Notes: generated by a model not told the origin, from the letters alone. Shown: positions 6,679 through 16,040, counted from the first letter of the stretch. The stretch is 22,316 nucleotides of DNA from CAWVWD01 sp965662365 (GCA_965662365.1 CBFIHR010000073.1:1-22316), one strand, 5' to 3'. Numbers and translations: made by a program.

Positions 6679-9600
6679 ATGGCACGTTTTACTTTACTTT
6701 TTTTCATCATGTTGGTGAGTGCTGTGACCGCTTTTGGACAAACCTCTTCACAATCCTTACAGGGAACTGTAACGGATGAAACAGGAGAGGTAGTGATGTT
6801 TGCGAACGTCGCTCTGTACAAAAACGGTGCGTTAATCACAGGTACACAAACAGACTTCGATGGAAAGTATTCATTCAATGACATCGATGCGGGAACGTAT
6901 GACATCGTGGTTTCTTATGTTGGATATTCCAACAAAAGAATCGCTGATGTAGTCGTATTTGCAGGTAAGTCAATCACCTTAAACGTTGAGATTTCTCAAG
7001 GGATTGAGTTAGATGTGATTGAAGTCGTTTATCAAGTTCCTTTAGTAGAACAAGATAACACAACACAGGGTACAGTTGTGACTTCTAAGGAAATTGACAA
7101 ATTAGCGTCGAAGAACATTAACGGAATTATCGCACAGTCAGCAGGTGTATCATCAGCAGATGAAGGTGATGCGATTACAATTCGTGGTTCTCGTTCAAAT
7201 GCAACGGATTACTACATTGATGGTATCCGTGTAAGTGGAGCAATGATTCCTCAATCTGAGATTGAGCAGCTTCAAGTAATTACAGGTGGTATCCCTGCAA
7301 GTATTGGTGATGTTACAGGTGGTGTTATTTCTGTAACGACTAAGGGACCTTCTCGTAATTTTTCGGGGACAGCAGAGATAGAGACTTCAGAGTTTTTAGA
7401 TGGTTATCAATATCGTTTAGGAATGCTTAGTCTTGCTGGTCCTATTTTAAAGAAAAAGAATGCAAAAGGAGAACGTACAGGTGAATCAATCATTGGGTAT
7501 CGTTTTTCTGGTCAGTATCGTTCTCGTGGCGATCGTGACCCTTCTGCTGTAGGTATTTACAAAATAAAAGATGATGTTTATGAGCAATTGTCAGAGAATC
7601 CTTTGACATTGTTATCGTCTGGAGGGTCTTTAGTTCCTGTTCCTGCAGCAAACTTTTTGACAGAAGATGATGTAGAGTTGGTTAATGCTCGTCCGAATAG
7701 TGCGGATGTACGTTATGATGCGACTGGTAAAGTTGATATTCGTTTGAATAAGAATATGGATATTGCTATTGGTGGTAGTTTCAATCACCGTCAGGCACAA
7801 CCGATTACAAATTCTTTATTGAATTTTAATCGTAATCGTACAGAGTATAACACTGATGCTCGTGGTTTTTTCCGTTTCCGTCATCGTATCGGTGGAGCGA
7901 CTACTTCGGCAGATGCTGATGCAGCGAAGACGAAAGGTGCTTCTATTCAGAATGCAAGTTATACTTTACAGATGAGTTATAACTTGACAAATAACAACTC
8001 AAGTGACCCGATTCATGGTAACAACTTATTTAACTATGGATACATTGGTTCATTTGATCACTCTGAAAATCCTGTTACAGGTCCTGTACGTGATCCTATA
8101 ACACAGGAAATTATAGGATTTGAGCATATCGGTAACTTTTATCGTTTAGATGATTATACGCCTTCTGATATCAATGCACCTTTGACAAACTATAACTCGT
8201 TTGTGGAAGATTTTGATTCTCGTAACGATTTTCCTTATTTTAATGGAAACCGTCCTCAAGCATTGATGAGTATTTATGGGTTACATACGAATGTGAATGA
8301 CATTTATAATCGTATTGATAAAAGTGAAAGTCACAGATACCAGTTTAATGCAAAAGGTTTATTCGAAATCGTACCTAGAGGAAACTCTAAGGGTAAGCAC
8401 ACGATTGAGTTTGGTATTATGTACGAACAGCGTGTAGATCGTTTTCATGTAATATTACCTCGTCGTTTATGGGAGATTGGTCGTCAGTTGACTAATGTAC
8501 ACTTTAATGATTTAGATACCAATGACATCATTGGACAAATCGATGCAGGCGGTGGAATATTTGTTGATCAATATGCAAACTTAGCACAAGATGCGATTTG
8601 GGCAGCAGAAGATCCTGAAAATCGTACTGATGGTCAGTCTTATTTTGATAAATCATTACGTGCTGCTTTAGGTGCAGGTCGTAAAGAGTGGATTGATATT
8701 GATGTATTGAATCCAGATCAATTGTCATTAAATTATTTCTCTGCAACAGAGCTGACGAATGCTCAAATTGTCAATTATTACGGATATGATTATTTGGGGA
8801 ATAAAACGGGCGGTGAAGTAAGTTTCAATGACTTCTTCTTGGAGAAAGATGAGAACGGTGAGTACACTCGTAACATCTCTCCGAACCAGCCGATTTATAC
8901 AGCAGCTTATATCGAAGATAAGTTTTTATTCAAAGACATCATTTTCCGTATTGGTTTGCGTGTAGATAGATACGATGCAAATACAAGAACATTAAAAGAT
9001 AACTTCTCTTTGTATGATGCCTTCACTGCTTCTGAGATTGGTGGTGATATACCAGGTGCTGTAAGCGGAGATGCTGTTGTTTATACAGATGATGGTACTC
9101 AAAATGGAAGTGTCACGGCTTATCGTGATGGAGATGTGTGGTACACTTCTGATGGAACAGCAGTGAATAGTCCTATTAACATTTTTGGTGTAGATCAAGC
9201 AAGACCAGCTTTAGTAAAGCAGAATGATAATATTCAGGCAGCTGATTTCGATCCTAATTCTACGTTTGTAGATGCGGAGCCGAGTATCAACTTCATGCCT
9301 CGTTTAGCATTTTCATTCCCGATTTCAGAAGAGGCTAACTTCTTTGCACACTATGATGTATTGACACAACGTCCACCATCAAATTCATTGGCAACACCTT
9401 TGACATATTTCTATTTCTTAGATAATATTCAAAGTGGTGCTCAGTTTAACAATCCAAATTTACGTCCAGAAAGAACGATTGATTATGAGGTTGGTTTCCA
9501 ACAAAAATTATCAGCGTCATCTGCGATTAAAATGTCTGCATACTACAAAGAGTTACGTGATATGATTCAATCACAAACATTCTTGTATGCTTTCCCATCA

Positions 9601-10329
9601 AGCTATGATGGATTTGGTAACCAGGATTTCGGTACAGTTAAAGGATTCAACTTTAGCTATGATATGAGAAGAACTGGTAACATTTCAATTAGAGCAACAT
9701 ATACCTTACAGTTTGCAGAAGGAACAGGTTCAGATGCAAACTCTCAAAGAGGTATCTCTAACCGTGGTAACTTACGTGTAATTTATCCTTTAGGATTCGA
9801 TGAGCGTCACCGTGTGACAAGTACTATTGATTACCGTTATGGTTCTGGTAATAAGTATAACGGACCAACTGTCGCTGGAAGACAAATTTTTGCGAATGCA
9901 GGTGTTAACTTGACAGTTATCGGAGCATCAGGTCGTCCTTATACAGCAGCATTAATCCCTCAAACATTAGGAGGTTCGGGTGCAAAAGGTGGTATCAATG
10001 GTGCAAGATTACCATGGAATACAACTTTAAACTTACGTGTTGATAAAGATTTTACTTTGGTTGAACCAACTAAGGACAAAAAAGGAATGTACTTAAATGT
10101 TTATTTCCGTGTTCAAAATGTATTAGATCAAAGAAACGTAGTAGGTGTTTATCCGTTTACGGGTTCTCCTGACGATGATGGTTTCGTAGCATCTCCTCAA
10201 GGGCAAAATATTGTAAACAATACAATTGATCCTGCTTCATATTTATTATCTTATCAATGGAGATTATTAAATCCTGGTTTCTACACATTACCTCGTAGAA
10301 TGTTTGTAGGAGCATTGGTTAACTTCTAA
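6679..10329 (+). CDS. TonB-dependent receptor, Oar-like, with carboxypeptidase-regulatory-like domain
   Basis: Outer-membrane gated barrel of 1216 residues. It has a signal peptide (1-20, ending FG|QTS), a carboxypeptidase-regulatory-like Ig fold at about 27-105 (TVTDETGE, TDFDGKYSF, VSYVGYS), a possible TonB-box-like stretch EVVYQVPL (115-122), and a plug domain at about 127-223 (AITIRGSRSNATDYYIDG, TGGVISVTTKG). A long barrel ends in the aromatic FVGALVNF expected for BAM recognition. There is no SusD-like partner; the next gene is a giant exported protein instead. The plug motifs resemble a receptor family seen in Saprospiria-type genomes, so this is not a standard SusC. Arg is mostly coded by CGT, and CGT/GGT/AAC codons are frequent, suggesting high expression. 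Substrate unknown. Confidence 0.93.
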   Translation: MARFTLLFFIMLVSAVTAFGQTSSQSLQGTVTDETGEVVMFANVALYKNGALITGTQTDFDGKYSFNDIDAGTYDIVVSYVGYSNKRIADVVVFAGKSITLNVEISQGIELDVIEVVYQVPLVEQDNTTQGTVVTSKEIDKLASKNINGIIAQSAGVSSADEGDAITIRGSRSNATDYYIDGIRVSGAMIPQSEIEQLQVITGGIPASIGDVTGGVISVTTKGPSRNFSGTAEIETSEFLDGYQYRLGMLSLAGPILKKKNAKGERTGESIIGYRFSGQYRSRGDRDPSAVGIYKIKDDVYEQLSENPLTLLSSGGSLVPVPAANFLTEDDVELVNARPNSADVRYDATGKVDIRLNKNMDIAIGGSFNHRQAQPITNSLLNFNRNRTEYNTDARGFFRFRHRIGGATTSADADAAKTKGASIQNASYTLQMSYNLTNNNSSDPIHGNNLFNYGYIGSFDHSENPVTGPVRDPITQEIIGFEHIGNFYRLDDYTPSDINAPLTNYNSFVEDFDSRNDFPYFNGNRPQALMSIYGLHTNVNDIYNRIDKSESHRYQFNAKGLFEIVPRGNSKGKHTIEFGIMYEQRVDRFHVILPRRLWEIGRQLTNVHFNDLDTNDIIGQIDAGGGIFVDQYANLAQDAIWAAEDPENRTDGQSYFDKSLRAALGAGRKEWIDIDVLNPDQLSLNYFSATELTNAQIVNYYGYDYLGNKTGGEVSFNDFFLEKDENGEYTRNISPNQPIYTAAYIEDKFLFKDIIFRIGLRVDRYDANTRTLKDNFSLYDAFTASEIGGDIPGAVSGDAVVYTDDGTQNGSVTAYRDGDVWYTSDGTAVNSPINIFGVDQARPALVKQNDNIQAADFDPNSTFVDAEPSINFMPRLAFSFPISEEANFFAHYDVLTQRPPSNSLATPLTYFYFLDNIQSGAQFNNPNLRPERTIDYEVGFQQKLSASSAIKMSAYYKELRDMIQSQTFLYAFPSSYDGFGNQDFGTVKGFNFSYDMRRTGNISIRATYTLQFAEGTGSDANSQRGISNRGNLRVIYPLGFDERHRVTSTIDYRYGSGNKYNGPTVAGRQIFANAGVNLTVIGASGRPYTAALIPQTLGGSGAKGGINGARLPWNTTLNLRVDKDFTLVEPTKDKKGMYLNVYFRVQNVLDQRNVVGVYPFTGSPDDDGFVASPQGQNIVNNTIDPASYLLSYQWRLLNPGFYTLPRRMFVGALVNF

Positions 10330-10350
10330 CAAGAAGTATAGATTAGTATA

Positions 10351-10386
10351 TATAGAAAGGTGGAAAATATTTTCTACCTTTCTATA
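10351..10386. repeat. 36-bp near-perfect palindrome between receptor and exported-protein genes
   Basis: Left arm 10351-10368 and right arm 10369-10386 pair over 18 bp with one G-U pair and no spacer, so the RNA would fold into a very stable hairpin with a minimal loop. It begins 22 nt after the receptor stop. No T-run follows, so partial termination, RNA processing or 3'-end protection are all possible. Confidence 0.75.
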
Positions 10387-10513
10387 ATCAATTACTAATC
10401 AAAAGAATCTTTAATTAATAATGAATAATGCAGATTTATATTAGATAAGAGGTATTATAGAAGAGTATAATTCGAAAACTATTTATTATTTATTTTAAAG
10501 CCTAATTTGAAAA

Positions 10514-13500
10514 ATGATTATGAATAATCTAAAAAGATGGTTGGTTATGTTTGTCCTTTCGGGGTTAGCTTTAGCAGTGAATGCTAAAGAGTACGTCCCT
10601 GAAGGTGGAGCAGCAAATCCAACAAATAACAATAGTTCAAGTACTACTTCTCCGACCGCTTCGTACCGTGCAGATTGTGCAGAGGCATCGGCTCAAACAG
10701 ACTTGAATATCAATAACGTGCGAGCACGTTTATTGAATGGTGGTGATATGTGGTGGGATTTTAGTGATGGTCGCTACGTAGTACCAAACGTACCTGCTGG
10801 TCAAACAGCTGTGTCTTCATTATTTGCAGGTGCAGTATGGTTAGGAGGTTTTGATGATGGTGGTAACTTAAAGTTAGCTGCTCAAACGTATCGTTCGGCA
10901 GGTAATGATTACTGGCCTGGTCCTTTAGAGCCAAACTCTGGGGAAACAACGAATGAGTCATGTTCAAGATGGGATTTACACTTTACTGTTTATGGTGCAA
11001 CAATCTATCAACATATCGGGGCTTTCGCAGGTGAAGGTTTCGATTGTGCGAACGTACCTAACGAGCTGAAAAGATGGCCGGGTAGAGGAAACCCATTTTT
11101 TGCTGATTTTTATGGTTGGGAACTTCCTAATCAACCGTTAGCACCTTTCTATGATGAAAACAATGATGGAATTTACAATCCTTGTGATGGTGACTTCCCT
11201 ATCATTGAAGTTCGTGGTTGTGCCGTAGGTACAAGAAGTGCAGCATCTATTGCAGATCAAATGACGTTCTGGGTTTATAATGATAACGGGAACATTCACA
11301 CTCAAACTACTGGTGATCCTATTCGTATGGAGGTACAAGTTCAAGCATTTGGATATGCGACTTCTGATGAGATTAATAACATGACGTTCTACCGTCACAA
11401 GTTAATCAATCGTGCGAACTCTCCTGTGGATTCGACTTACTTTACAATGTGGGTTGATGGTGATTTAGGTTGTCATTTAGATGATTACGTCGGTTCAGAT
11501 ACGACTCGTTCTTTAGGTGTATATTATAATGAGAACTCAGTAGATGGCGACGGCGGATGTAGTGGAACACCTTCTTATGGTGAGAATCCTCCGATGTTGG
11601 GTATTGATTATTTCCGTGGACCTTTAGATGAAAATGGTGTTGAGATCGGTATGTCTTCATTCACTTATTATATTAATGGTGGAAATGGAGTACCGGGTAT
11701 GTCTGATCCTCAAAATGCAGTTGAATATTATAACTACATGACAGGAACATGGCGTGATGGTTTACCATTTACTGTTGGTGGCAATGGTTACGGTGGATCT
11801 CTCCCTACACGATATGTTTACGTTGAAGATCCTACTGTAGGTGGCGGTAACTCAATGTGTGCTCAATCAGTAACTGGTGCGGATTTGCGTACGTTACAGT
11901 CTTCAGGACCATTCCGATTAGATCCGGGTGCTGTGAATGAGTTGATTATTGGTGTTGCTTGGGTTCCTGAAATTACAGATTATCCTTGTCCTTCATTCAA
12001 TAAATTATTGACAGCAGATGATTTAGCACAAGCTTTATTTGATAATTGTTTCAAAATTATTGATGGACCTGATGCACCTGATATGGATGTTATCGAGTTA
12101 GACAAAGAGTTAGTTTTAATCTTATCTAATGGCGAAGGTGACTGGGATTCGAATAACGACTCTCTACAATACAGTGAGCCAGTCCAACCATTACCACAAA
12201 ACACTGATGATACATTGTACTTGTTTGAAGGGTATAAAATCTATCAAGTAGCAAGTCCGACAGTATCTGTAGCAGAAATAGGAAATACAGAAAAAGCACG
12301 TTTGATTTATCAAGTCGATTTAAATAACGGTGTTAAGAAAATCTTCAATTGGGAACCTTTTGAGGATGGTGACTTACCGACAGCAAATACCGTATTCGTA
12401 CCTGAATTAAAAGTAGAAGGGGCAGATCAAGGAATCAGTCACTCATTCAGAGTGACGGAAGATCAATTTGCTCAAAGCAATAGAAACCTAGTCAATCATA
12501 AGAAATATTACTTCTTAGCAATCGCATACGCTCACAATAACTATGCGGACTTTGATCCACTTACAAACGGTGGTCAACGTGCTGCTTATTTGCAAGGGCG
12601 TCGTAATATTGGTTCAGATGGTTTAGGTACACCTTATGTAGCTGTACCTCGTATCACTTTACCAGAGTACGAAGGTTTGCAGTTGAATGCCGCTTACGGT
12701 GATGGTCCTTCTATTACTCGTTTGGACGGTCAAGGTACAGGTAGAAACTTCTTACAGGTTACAGAAGAGACAGAAACTAAGATTTTAGAAAATGGCTCTG
12801 AAGATGTAATTGTTTATCAAAATGGCGCTGGTCCTGTAGATGTCAAAATTGTCGATCCTATCCGTGTTCAAGGAGGAACGTATAATTTGACGATTGTTGA
12901 TGAAAATATGGCCAATACAGAATTTGACGATTCTGTAAGATGGGTTTTAACTGATGATGCAGGTGAACAATGGTTCTCTCAAACTACATTAGACGTCACA
13001 GCAGAGCAAGTGATATTAGATAAAGGTATTTCAATTACCGTAGGTCAAGTTGTCGATGTCGCTCAAGACAATAATAACATTGAGGCACCAAATGGTTTCA
13101 TTGGAGCAAGTGCAACTTATCCAGAAGGTGGCTTAGCTTGGTATGCTGGTGTAGCACCAGAACCTATTCAAGGGCTTATTGCTGCATTCACACCAGATGT
13201 TGTTAACTTTGACGAAGATGAATCGAACGAAGAAATTGATCCAGATCAAGTATATTCAAATGTACTAGATGGTGCTTGGGTACCTTATCGAATTGCAAAC
13301 TGGAGACAGACAGACGGAGTAGCTGCTCTTGATCCTTATCTTTCTCCTGCATGGATCAATTCATTTGGTAACTTGATTAATAATGCGAATCCGTTATCTA
13401 ATTTAAATAATGTAGATATTGTATTCACAACGGATCAATCAAAATGGAGTCGTTGTCCGGTAGTAGAGACAGCAAACCCTTATCATCAAGATGTATGGGT

Positions 13501-14467
13501 GACAGAAGGCGGTGCCGCACACATGTCACTACGTGCCGGTGCTTCTGTCGGTAAAGACGGAACACCAGACGGTGACGGCAACGGTATGTCATGGTTCCCA
13601 GGTTATGCAATCGATGTAGAAACTGGTCAGCGTTTGAATATCTTCTTTGGTGAAAACTCTATCTATGACGGAAACCAAATTCCTATAGGCAATGGAGCTG
13701 ATATGATTTGGAACCCTTCAGGAACTACATTCGAAGATGTAAATGGTAACGGTTTCCCGGATGATATTGCAGAGATTGTCATGGGTGGACAACACTTTGT
13801 TTATGTAACCAATACCTTATATGATGAAGGTGCTGATTTACGAAATAGATTAAGTGGTTCTGCTCCTCAAAAAGTGGCAGCATTACGTACCGTTCAGTGG
13901 ACATCATTGCCTATTTTAGCACAAGGAACTGCTTTACGAGCAATGGCTGATGGATTAGTACCGAATGATGTAAGAATTCAATTACGTGTACAAAATCCTT
14001 ACGATGTAACAATCGGTGATGGACGTTCACATCCAAATGGTGGTTATAATCAGTATGAATTCAACTTAGATGAATTTAAGCCTGGTATAGCCGTTCAAGA
14101 AGTCGCAGAAGAAGCATTAAGTCTAATCAATGTTGTTCCGAATCCATATTATGCTTACTCAGCATACGAAACAAGACGTTTCGATAACATTGTGAAAATC
14201 ACTAATGTACCGGCAGCTTGTACGATTACAATCTACTCATTAGATGGTAAATTTATTCGTCAATATGAAAGAGATGAAAACCCTGGTATTAATTCAGGAG
14301 CTTTAGCAGAACAAATCACCACGTCAGTAGAGTGGGACTTGAAAAACTCTAAAGGTATTCCTGTAGCAGCAGGAGTTTATCTGATTCATGTAGATGTACC
14401 AGGAGTAGGAGAGCGTGTAATCAAATGGTTTGGTATTAATAGAACATTCGATTCACAAGATTTATAG
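10514..14467 (+). CDS. Giant exported protein with C-terminal sorting-like domain
   Basis: A 1317-residue protein of unknown function, predicted to be exported and displayed at the surface. A signal peptide (1-24, ending AVNA|KEY) is followed by a low-complexity Asn/Ser/Thr linker (about 35-48). The body begins with LNINNVRARLLNGGDMWWDF, AGAVWLGG and NDYWPGPL, motifs I associate with a widespread but uncharacterised Bacteroidota exported family. About ten Cys residues lie in the N-terminal 520 residues and may form disulfides. Calcium-loop-like segments occur at DENNDG (214-219) and DVNGNG (1075-1080). The final ~110 residues start at NVVPNPYYAYS (1206) and include WDLKNSKGIPVAAGVYLIHV, like a T9SS/FlgD-type Ig-fold tail. 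The alternative start at 10520 changes little. It sits between a TonB receptor and a PorV-like barrel and is probably co-transcribed with both. Codon use suggests strong expression. Confidence 0.85.
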   Translation: MIMNNLKRWLVMFVLSGLALAVNAKEYVPEGGAANPTNNNSSSTTSPTASYRADCAEASAQTDLNINNVRARLLNGGDMWWDFSDGRYVVPNVPAGQTAVSSLFAGAVWLGGFDDGGNLKLAAQTYRSAGNDYWPGPLEPNSGETTNESCSRWDLHFTVYGATIYQHIGAFAGEGFDCANVPNELKRWPGRGNPFFADFYGWELPNQPLAPFYDENNDGIYNPCDGDFPIIEVRGCAVGTRSAASIADQMTFWVYNDNGNIHTQTTGDPIRMEVQVQAFGYATSDEINNMTFYRHKLINRANSPVDSTYFTMWVDGDLGCHLDDYVGSDTTRSLGVYYNENSVDGDGGCSGTPSYGENPPMLGIDYFRGPLDENGVEIGMSSFTYYINGGNGVPGMSDPQNAVEYYNYMTGTWRDGLPFTVGGNGYGGSLPTRYVYVEDPTVGGGNSMCAQSVTGADLRTLQSSGPFRLDPGAVNELIIGVAWVPEITDYPCPSFNKLLTADDLAQALFDNCFKIIDGPDAPDMDVIELDKELVLILSNGEGDWDSNNDSLQYSEPVQPLPQNTDDTLYLFEGYKIYQVASPTVSVAEIGNTEKARLIYQVDLNNGVKKIFNWEPFEDGDLPTANTVFVPELKVEGADQGISHSFRVTEDQFAQSNRNLVNHKKYYFLAIAYAHNNYADFDPLTNGGQRAAYLQGRRNIGSDGLGTPYVAVPRITLPEYEGLQLNAAYGDGPSITRLDGQGTGRNFLQVTEETETKILENGSEDVIVYQNGAGPVDVKIVDPIRVQGGTYNLTIVDENMANTEFDDSVRWVLTDDAGEQWFSQTTLDVTAEQVILDKGISITVGQVVDVAQDNNNIEAPNGFIGASATYPEGGLAWYAGVAPEPIQGLIAAFTPDVVNFDEDESNEEIDPDQVYSNVLDGAWVPYRIANWRQTDGVAALDPYLSPAWINSFGNLINNANPLSNLNNVDIVFTTDQSKWSRCPVVETANPYHQDVWVTEGGAAHMSLRAGASVGKDGTPDGDGNGMSWFPGYAIDVETGQRLNIFFGENSIYDGNQIPIGNGADMIWNPSGTTFEDVNGNGFPDDIAEIVMGGQHFVYVTNTLYDEGADLRNRLSGSAPQKVAALRTVQWTSLPILAQGTALRAMADGLVPNDVRIQLRVQNPYDVTIGDGRSHPNGGYNQYEFNLDEFKPGIAVQEVAEEALSLINVVPNPYYAYSAYETRRFDNIVKITNVPAACTITIYSLDGKFIRQYERDENPGINSGALAEQITTSVEWDLKNSKGIPVAAGVYLIHVDVPGVGERVIKWFGINRTFDSQDL

Positions 14468-14476
14468 AATTAATTT

Positions 14477-14510
14477 AACGCAGGGTAGAGGTTGACTCTA
14501 CCCTGACGTT
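14477..14510. repeat. Intergenic hairpin between exported-protein and PorV-like genes
   Basis: cagggtagag (14481-14490) and ctctaccctg (14496-14505) form a perfect 10-bp stem with a 5-nt loop. aacg/cgtt (14477-14480, 14507-14510) extends it past a bulged A. It begins 10 nt after the upstream stop, 21 nt before the next ATG, and lacks a T-run. Confidence 0.75.
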
Positions 14511-14530
14511 TAATCAAAAATAATCTGATA

Positions 14531-15577
14531 ATGACTAAATATATTTCTACACTTCTTGTGTGTTTGATGGTTTTGGTAACTGCACAAGAGGCAGAAGCCG
14601 GAAACCCAGATCGTCAAGGGGAAGCAGGTGCTTATGAATTATTGATGAACCCTTGGGCAAGAAGTTCGGGTGTTCACGGTATGATGGCATCAAGAGTTTA
14701 TGGTGTCGAAGCGATGCGTATCAATGTCGGTGGACTTGGACGTATTGACCAGACAGAGGTATTATTATCTCGTGGTATCTATCTTCAAGGTACAGATATT
14801 TTCATGAATGCTTTGGGAATAGGACAAAGAGTAGGTAAAAACGGAACAATAGGAATTAGTTTAATGTCTTTAGATTTTGGAGATATTCCTATTACGACTA
14901 CAGATCAGCCTGAAGGTGTTGGCGGTACTTATTCTCCATCATTTTTTAATTTAGGTTTAGCGTATTCACATACGTTTGATAAAAAAATATCTGTTGGTGT
15001 TGTTGGCCGTTTAGTATCTGAAACTATCTCCGATGTATCAGCTACCGGTCTTGCAATTGACGCAGGTATTCAGTACGTAACCGGGCCAGAGGATAATATT
15101 CATTTTGGTATTTCATTACGTAACATTGGTACACCAATGCGTTACAGTGGTGAAGGTTTGTCATTTACAGGACAAGCTCCTGATGGCGACTATTCTTTAA
15201 CTATCGAATCACGTTCTGCAAAGTTTGAAATGCCTTCTTTATTAAACATCGGTGGTTCTTATGATTTCTTATTCGGAACAAACCGTTTAACGGTAATGGG
15301 GAATTTCACTTCAAACTCGTTCGGACGTGATTATATCGGAGGCGGTTTAGAGTATGCTTTCAATGAAATGTTCATGTTACGGGGCGGCTATCGTCACGAA
15401 ACAGGTGGTTCTTTAGCTCCAAACGACGCTTCTGTTTATACAGGTTTGAGCGGTGGAGTATCTATCGAAGTACCTACTAACAAGAAGACAGGCACTAAAT
15501 TCGGTATTGACTATTCTTATCGTGCAACTAACCCTTGGGGTGGTACACATAACATTGGCGTAAGACTAAGTTTGTAA
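14531..15577 (+). CDS. PorV/PorQ-family outer-membrane protein
   Basis: A 348-residue protein with a signal peptide (ending about AEA|GNP) and a beta-barrel body. The mature N-terminus carries the family hallmark AGAYELLMNPWARSSGVHG (residues 33-51), followed by VYGVEAMRINVGGL (56-69), with alternating barrel strands to the end (GGTHNIGVRLSL). PorV is the T9SS shuttle that collects cargo by its C-terminal domain and brings it to the surface attachment complex; PorQ and other paralogues are related barrels. Here the gene follows directly after a giant protein with a sorting-like tail, so a dedicated-shuttle or co-receptor role is plausible but inferred. No core T9SS genes (porK/L/M/N, sprA) are in the window, so it may be a paralogue rather than PorV itself. 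Confidence 0.85.
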   Translation: MTKYISTLLVCLMVLVTAQEAEAGNPDRQGEAGAYELLMNPWARSSGVHGMMASRVYGVEAMRINVGGLGRIDQTEVLLSRGIYLQGTDIFMNALGIGQRVGKNGTIGISLMSLDFGDIPITTTDQPEGVGGTYSPSFFNLGLAYSHTFDKKISVGVVGRLVSETISDVSATGLAIDAGIQYVTGPEDNIHFGISLRNIGTPMRYSGEGLSFTGQAPDGDYSLTIESRSAKFEMPSLLNIGGSYDFLFGTNRLTVMGNFTSNSFGRDYIGGGLEYAFNEMFMLRGGYRHETGGSLAPNDASVYTGLSGGVSIEVPTNKKTGTKFGIDYSYRATNPWGGTHNIGVRLSL

Positions 15578-15610
15578 TATAAAGTATAACATAACTTGTT
15601 TTAAATCAAG

Positions 15611-15656
15611 CGGTTATCTGATATTTTTAATAAAATCAGATAACCGTATTTTTTTT
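15611..15656 (+). terminator. Strong terminator of the receptor operon
   Basis: cggttatctgat (15611-15622) pairs perfectly with atcagataaccg (15635-15646) around a 12-nt loop and is followed by TATTTTTTTT. It lies 33 nt after the PorV-like gene's stop. Confidence 0.92.
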
Positions 15657-15692
15657 AAAGCCATAGAACTTTTGAAGAAAAAAGGTGTTTAG

Positions 15693-15723
15693 TTTGAAGT
15701 TTTATGAATTTATTGTTAATTTG
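15693..15723 (+). promoter_or_regulatory. Promoter with no protein gene behind it
   Basis: TTTG (15693-15696), a spacer of exactly 19 nt, and TTAATTTG (15716-15723; 7 of 8 against TAnnTTTG). The geometry is the same as at 6597-6627. Transcription would start near 15730. Confidence 0.5.
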
Positions 15724-15729
15724 CATAAG

Positions 15730-15808
15730 CACAAGAAAACAAAATAAACTTTAGAGATATTTATAAAAAAAGGAACGTTTCTATTCTACAATAGAAACGT
15801 TCTTTTTT
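15730..15808 (+). ncRNA. Candidate ~80-nt small RNA
   Basis: A transcript starting at the promoter above would contain an A-rich unstructured stretch of about 40 nt and end in a perfect intrinsic terminator. Arms 15773-15784 and 15791-15802 give a 12-bp stem around loop tctaca, extended by A/T pairing, followed by a T-run to 15808. No gene ends between the previous terminator at 15611-15656 and this one, so the hairpin has no other evident owner. No known RNA family was recognised. The start is an estimate. Confidence 0.35.
15771..15808 (+). terminator. Intrinsic terminator without an upstream gene
   Basis: gaacgtttctat pairs exactly with atagaaacgttc, 12 bp with a 6-nt loop, followed by TTTTTT. 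The run of A before the stem would also let it act in the reverse direction. Confidence 0.88.
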
Positions 15809-16033
15809 CATTTATTTATCAATTATAGAACAGCCAAATATTAATACAACCTATTTCAAAAGGCTGAAAAATTAAGGTTAGTTATTGTTGGTTAATGATA
15901 CATTGAACTCAACTATTGTAGTTCATTGTCAATGCTTTTTTGTGTTTTGTAAAAAATATTTATTAATCAAGGTCAGTAGAAAAAAATAAAATATCAGTAG
16001 CTTAATATATTGTAAATCAGGTATTTATATAGG

Positions 16034-16040
16034 TATTTTG
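16034..16040 (+). promoter_or_regulatory. Probable greA promoter (-7 region)
   Basis: TATTTTG is the TAnnTTTG consensus with a spacer one base short. An upstream TTG about 21 nt away could serve as -33. It lies 30 nt ahead of the greA ATG. Confidence 0.3.

Noticed and set aside
6679..10329. SusC of a polysaccharide-utilisation locus
   Set aside because: No SusD gene follows, and the plug/N-terminal motifs fit Oar-like receptors; the GH16 gene is 4.7 kb away in a separate unit with different base composition.
15704..15754. 16-codon mini-ORF as product of the small-RNA candidate
   Set aside because: Its ATG lies between the -33 and -7 boxes, so the predicted transcript would not contain its start.
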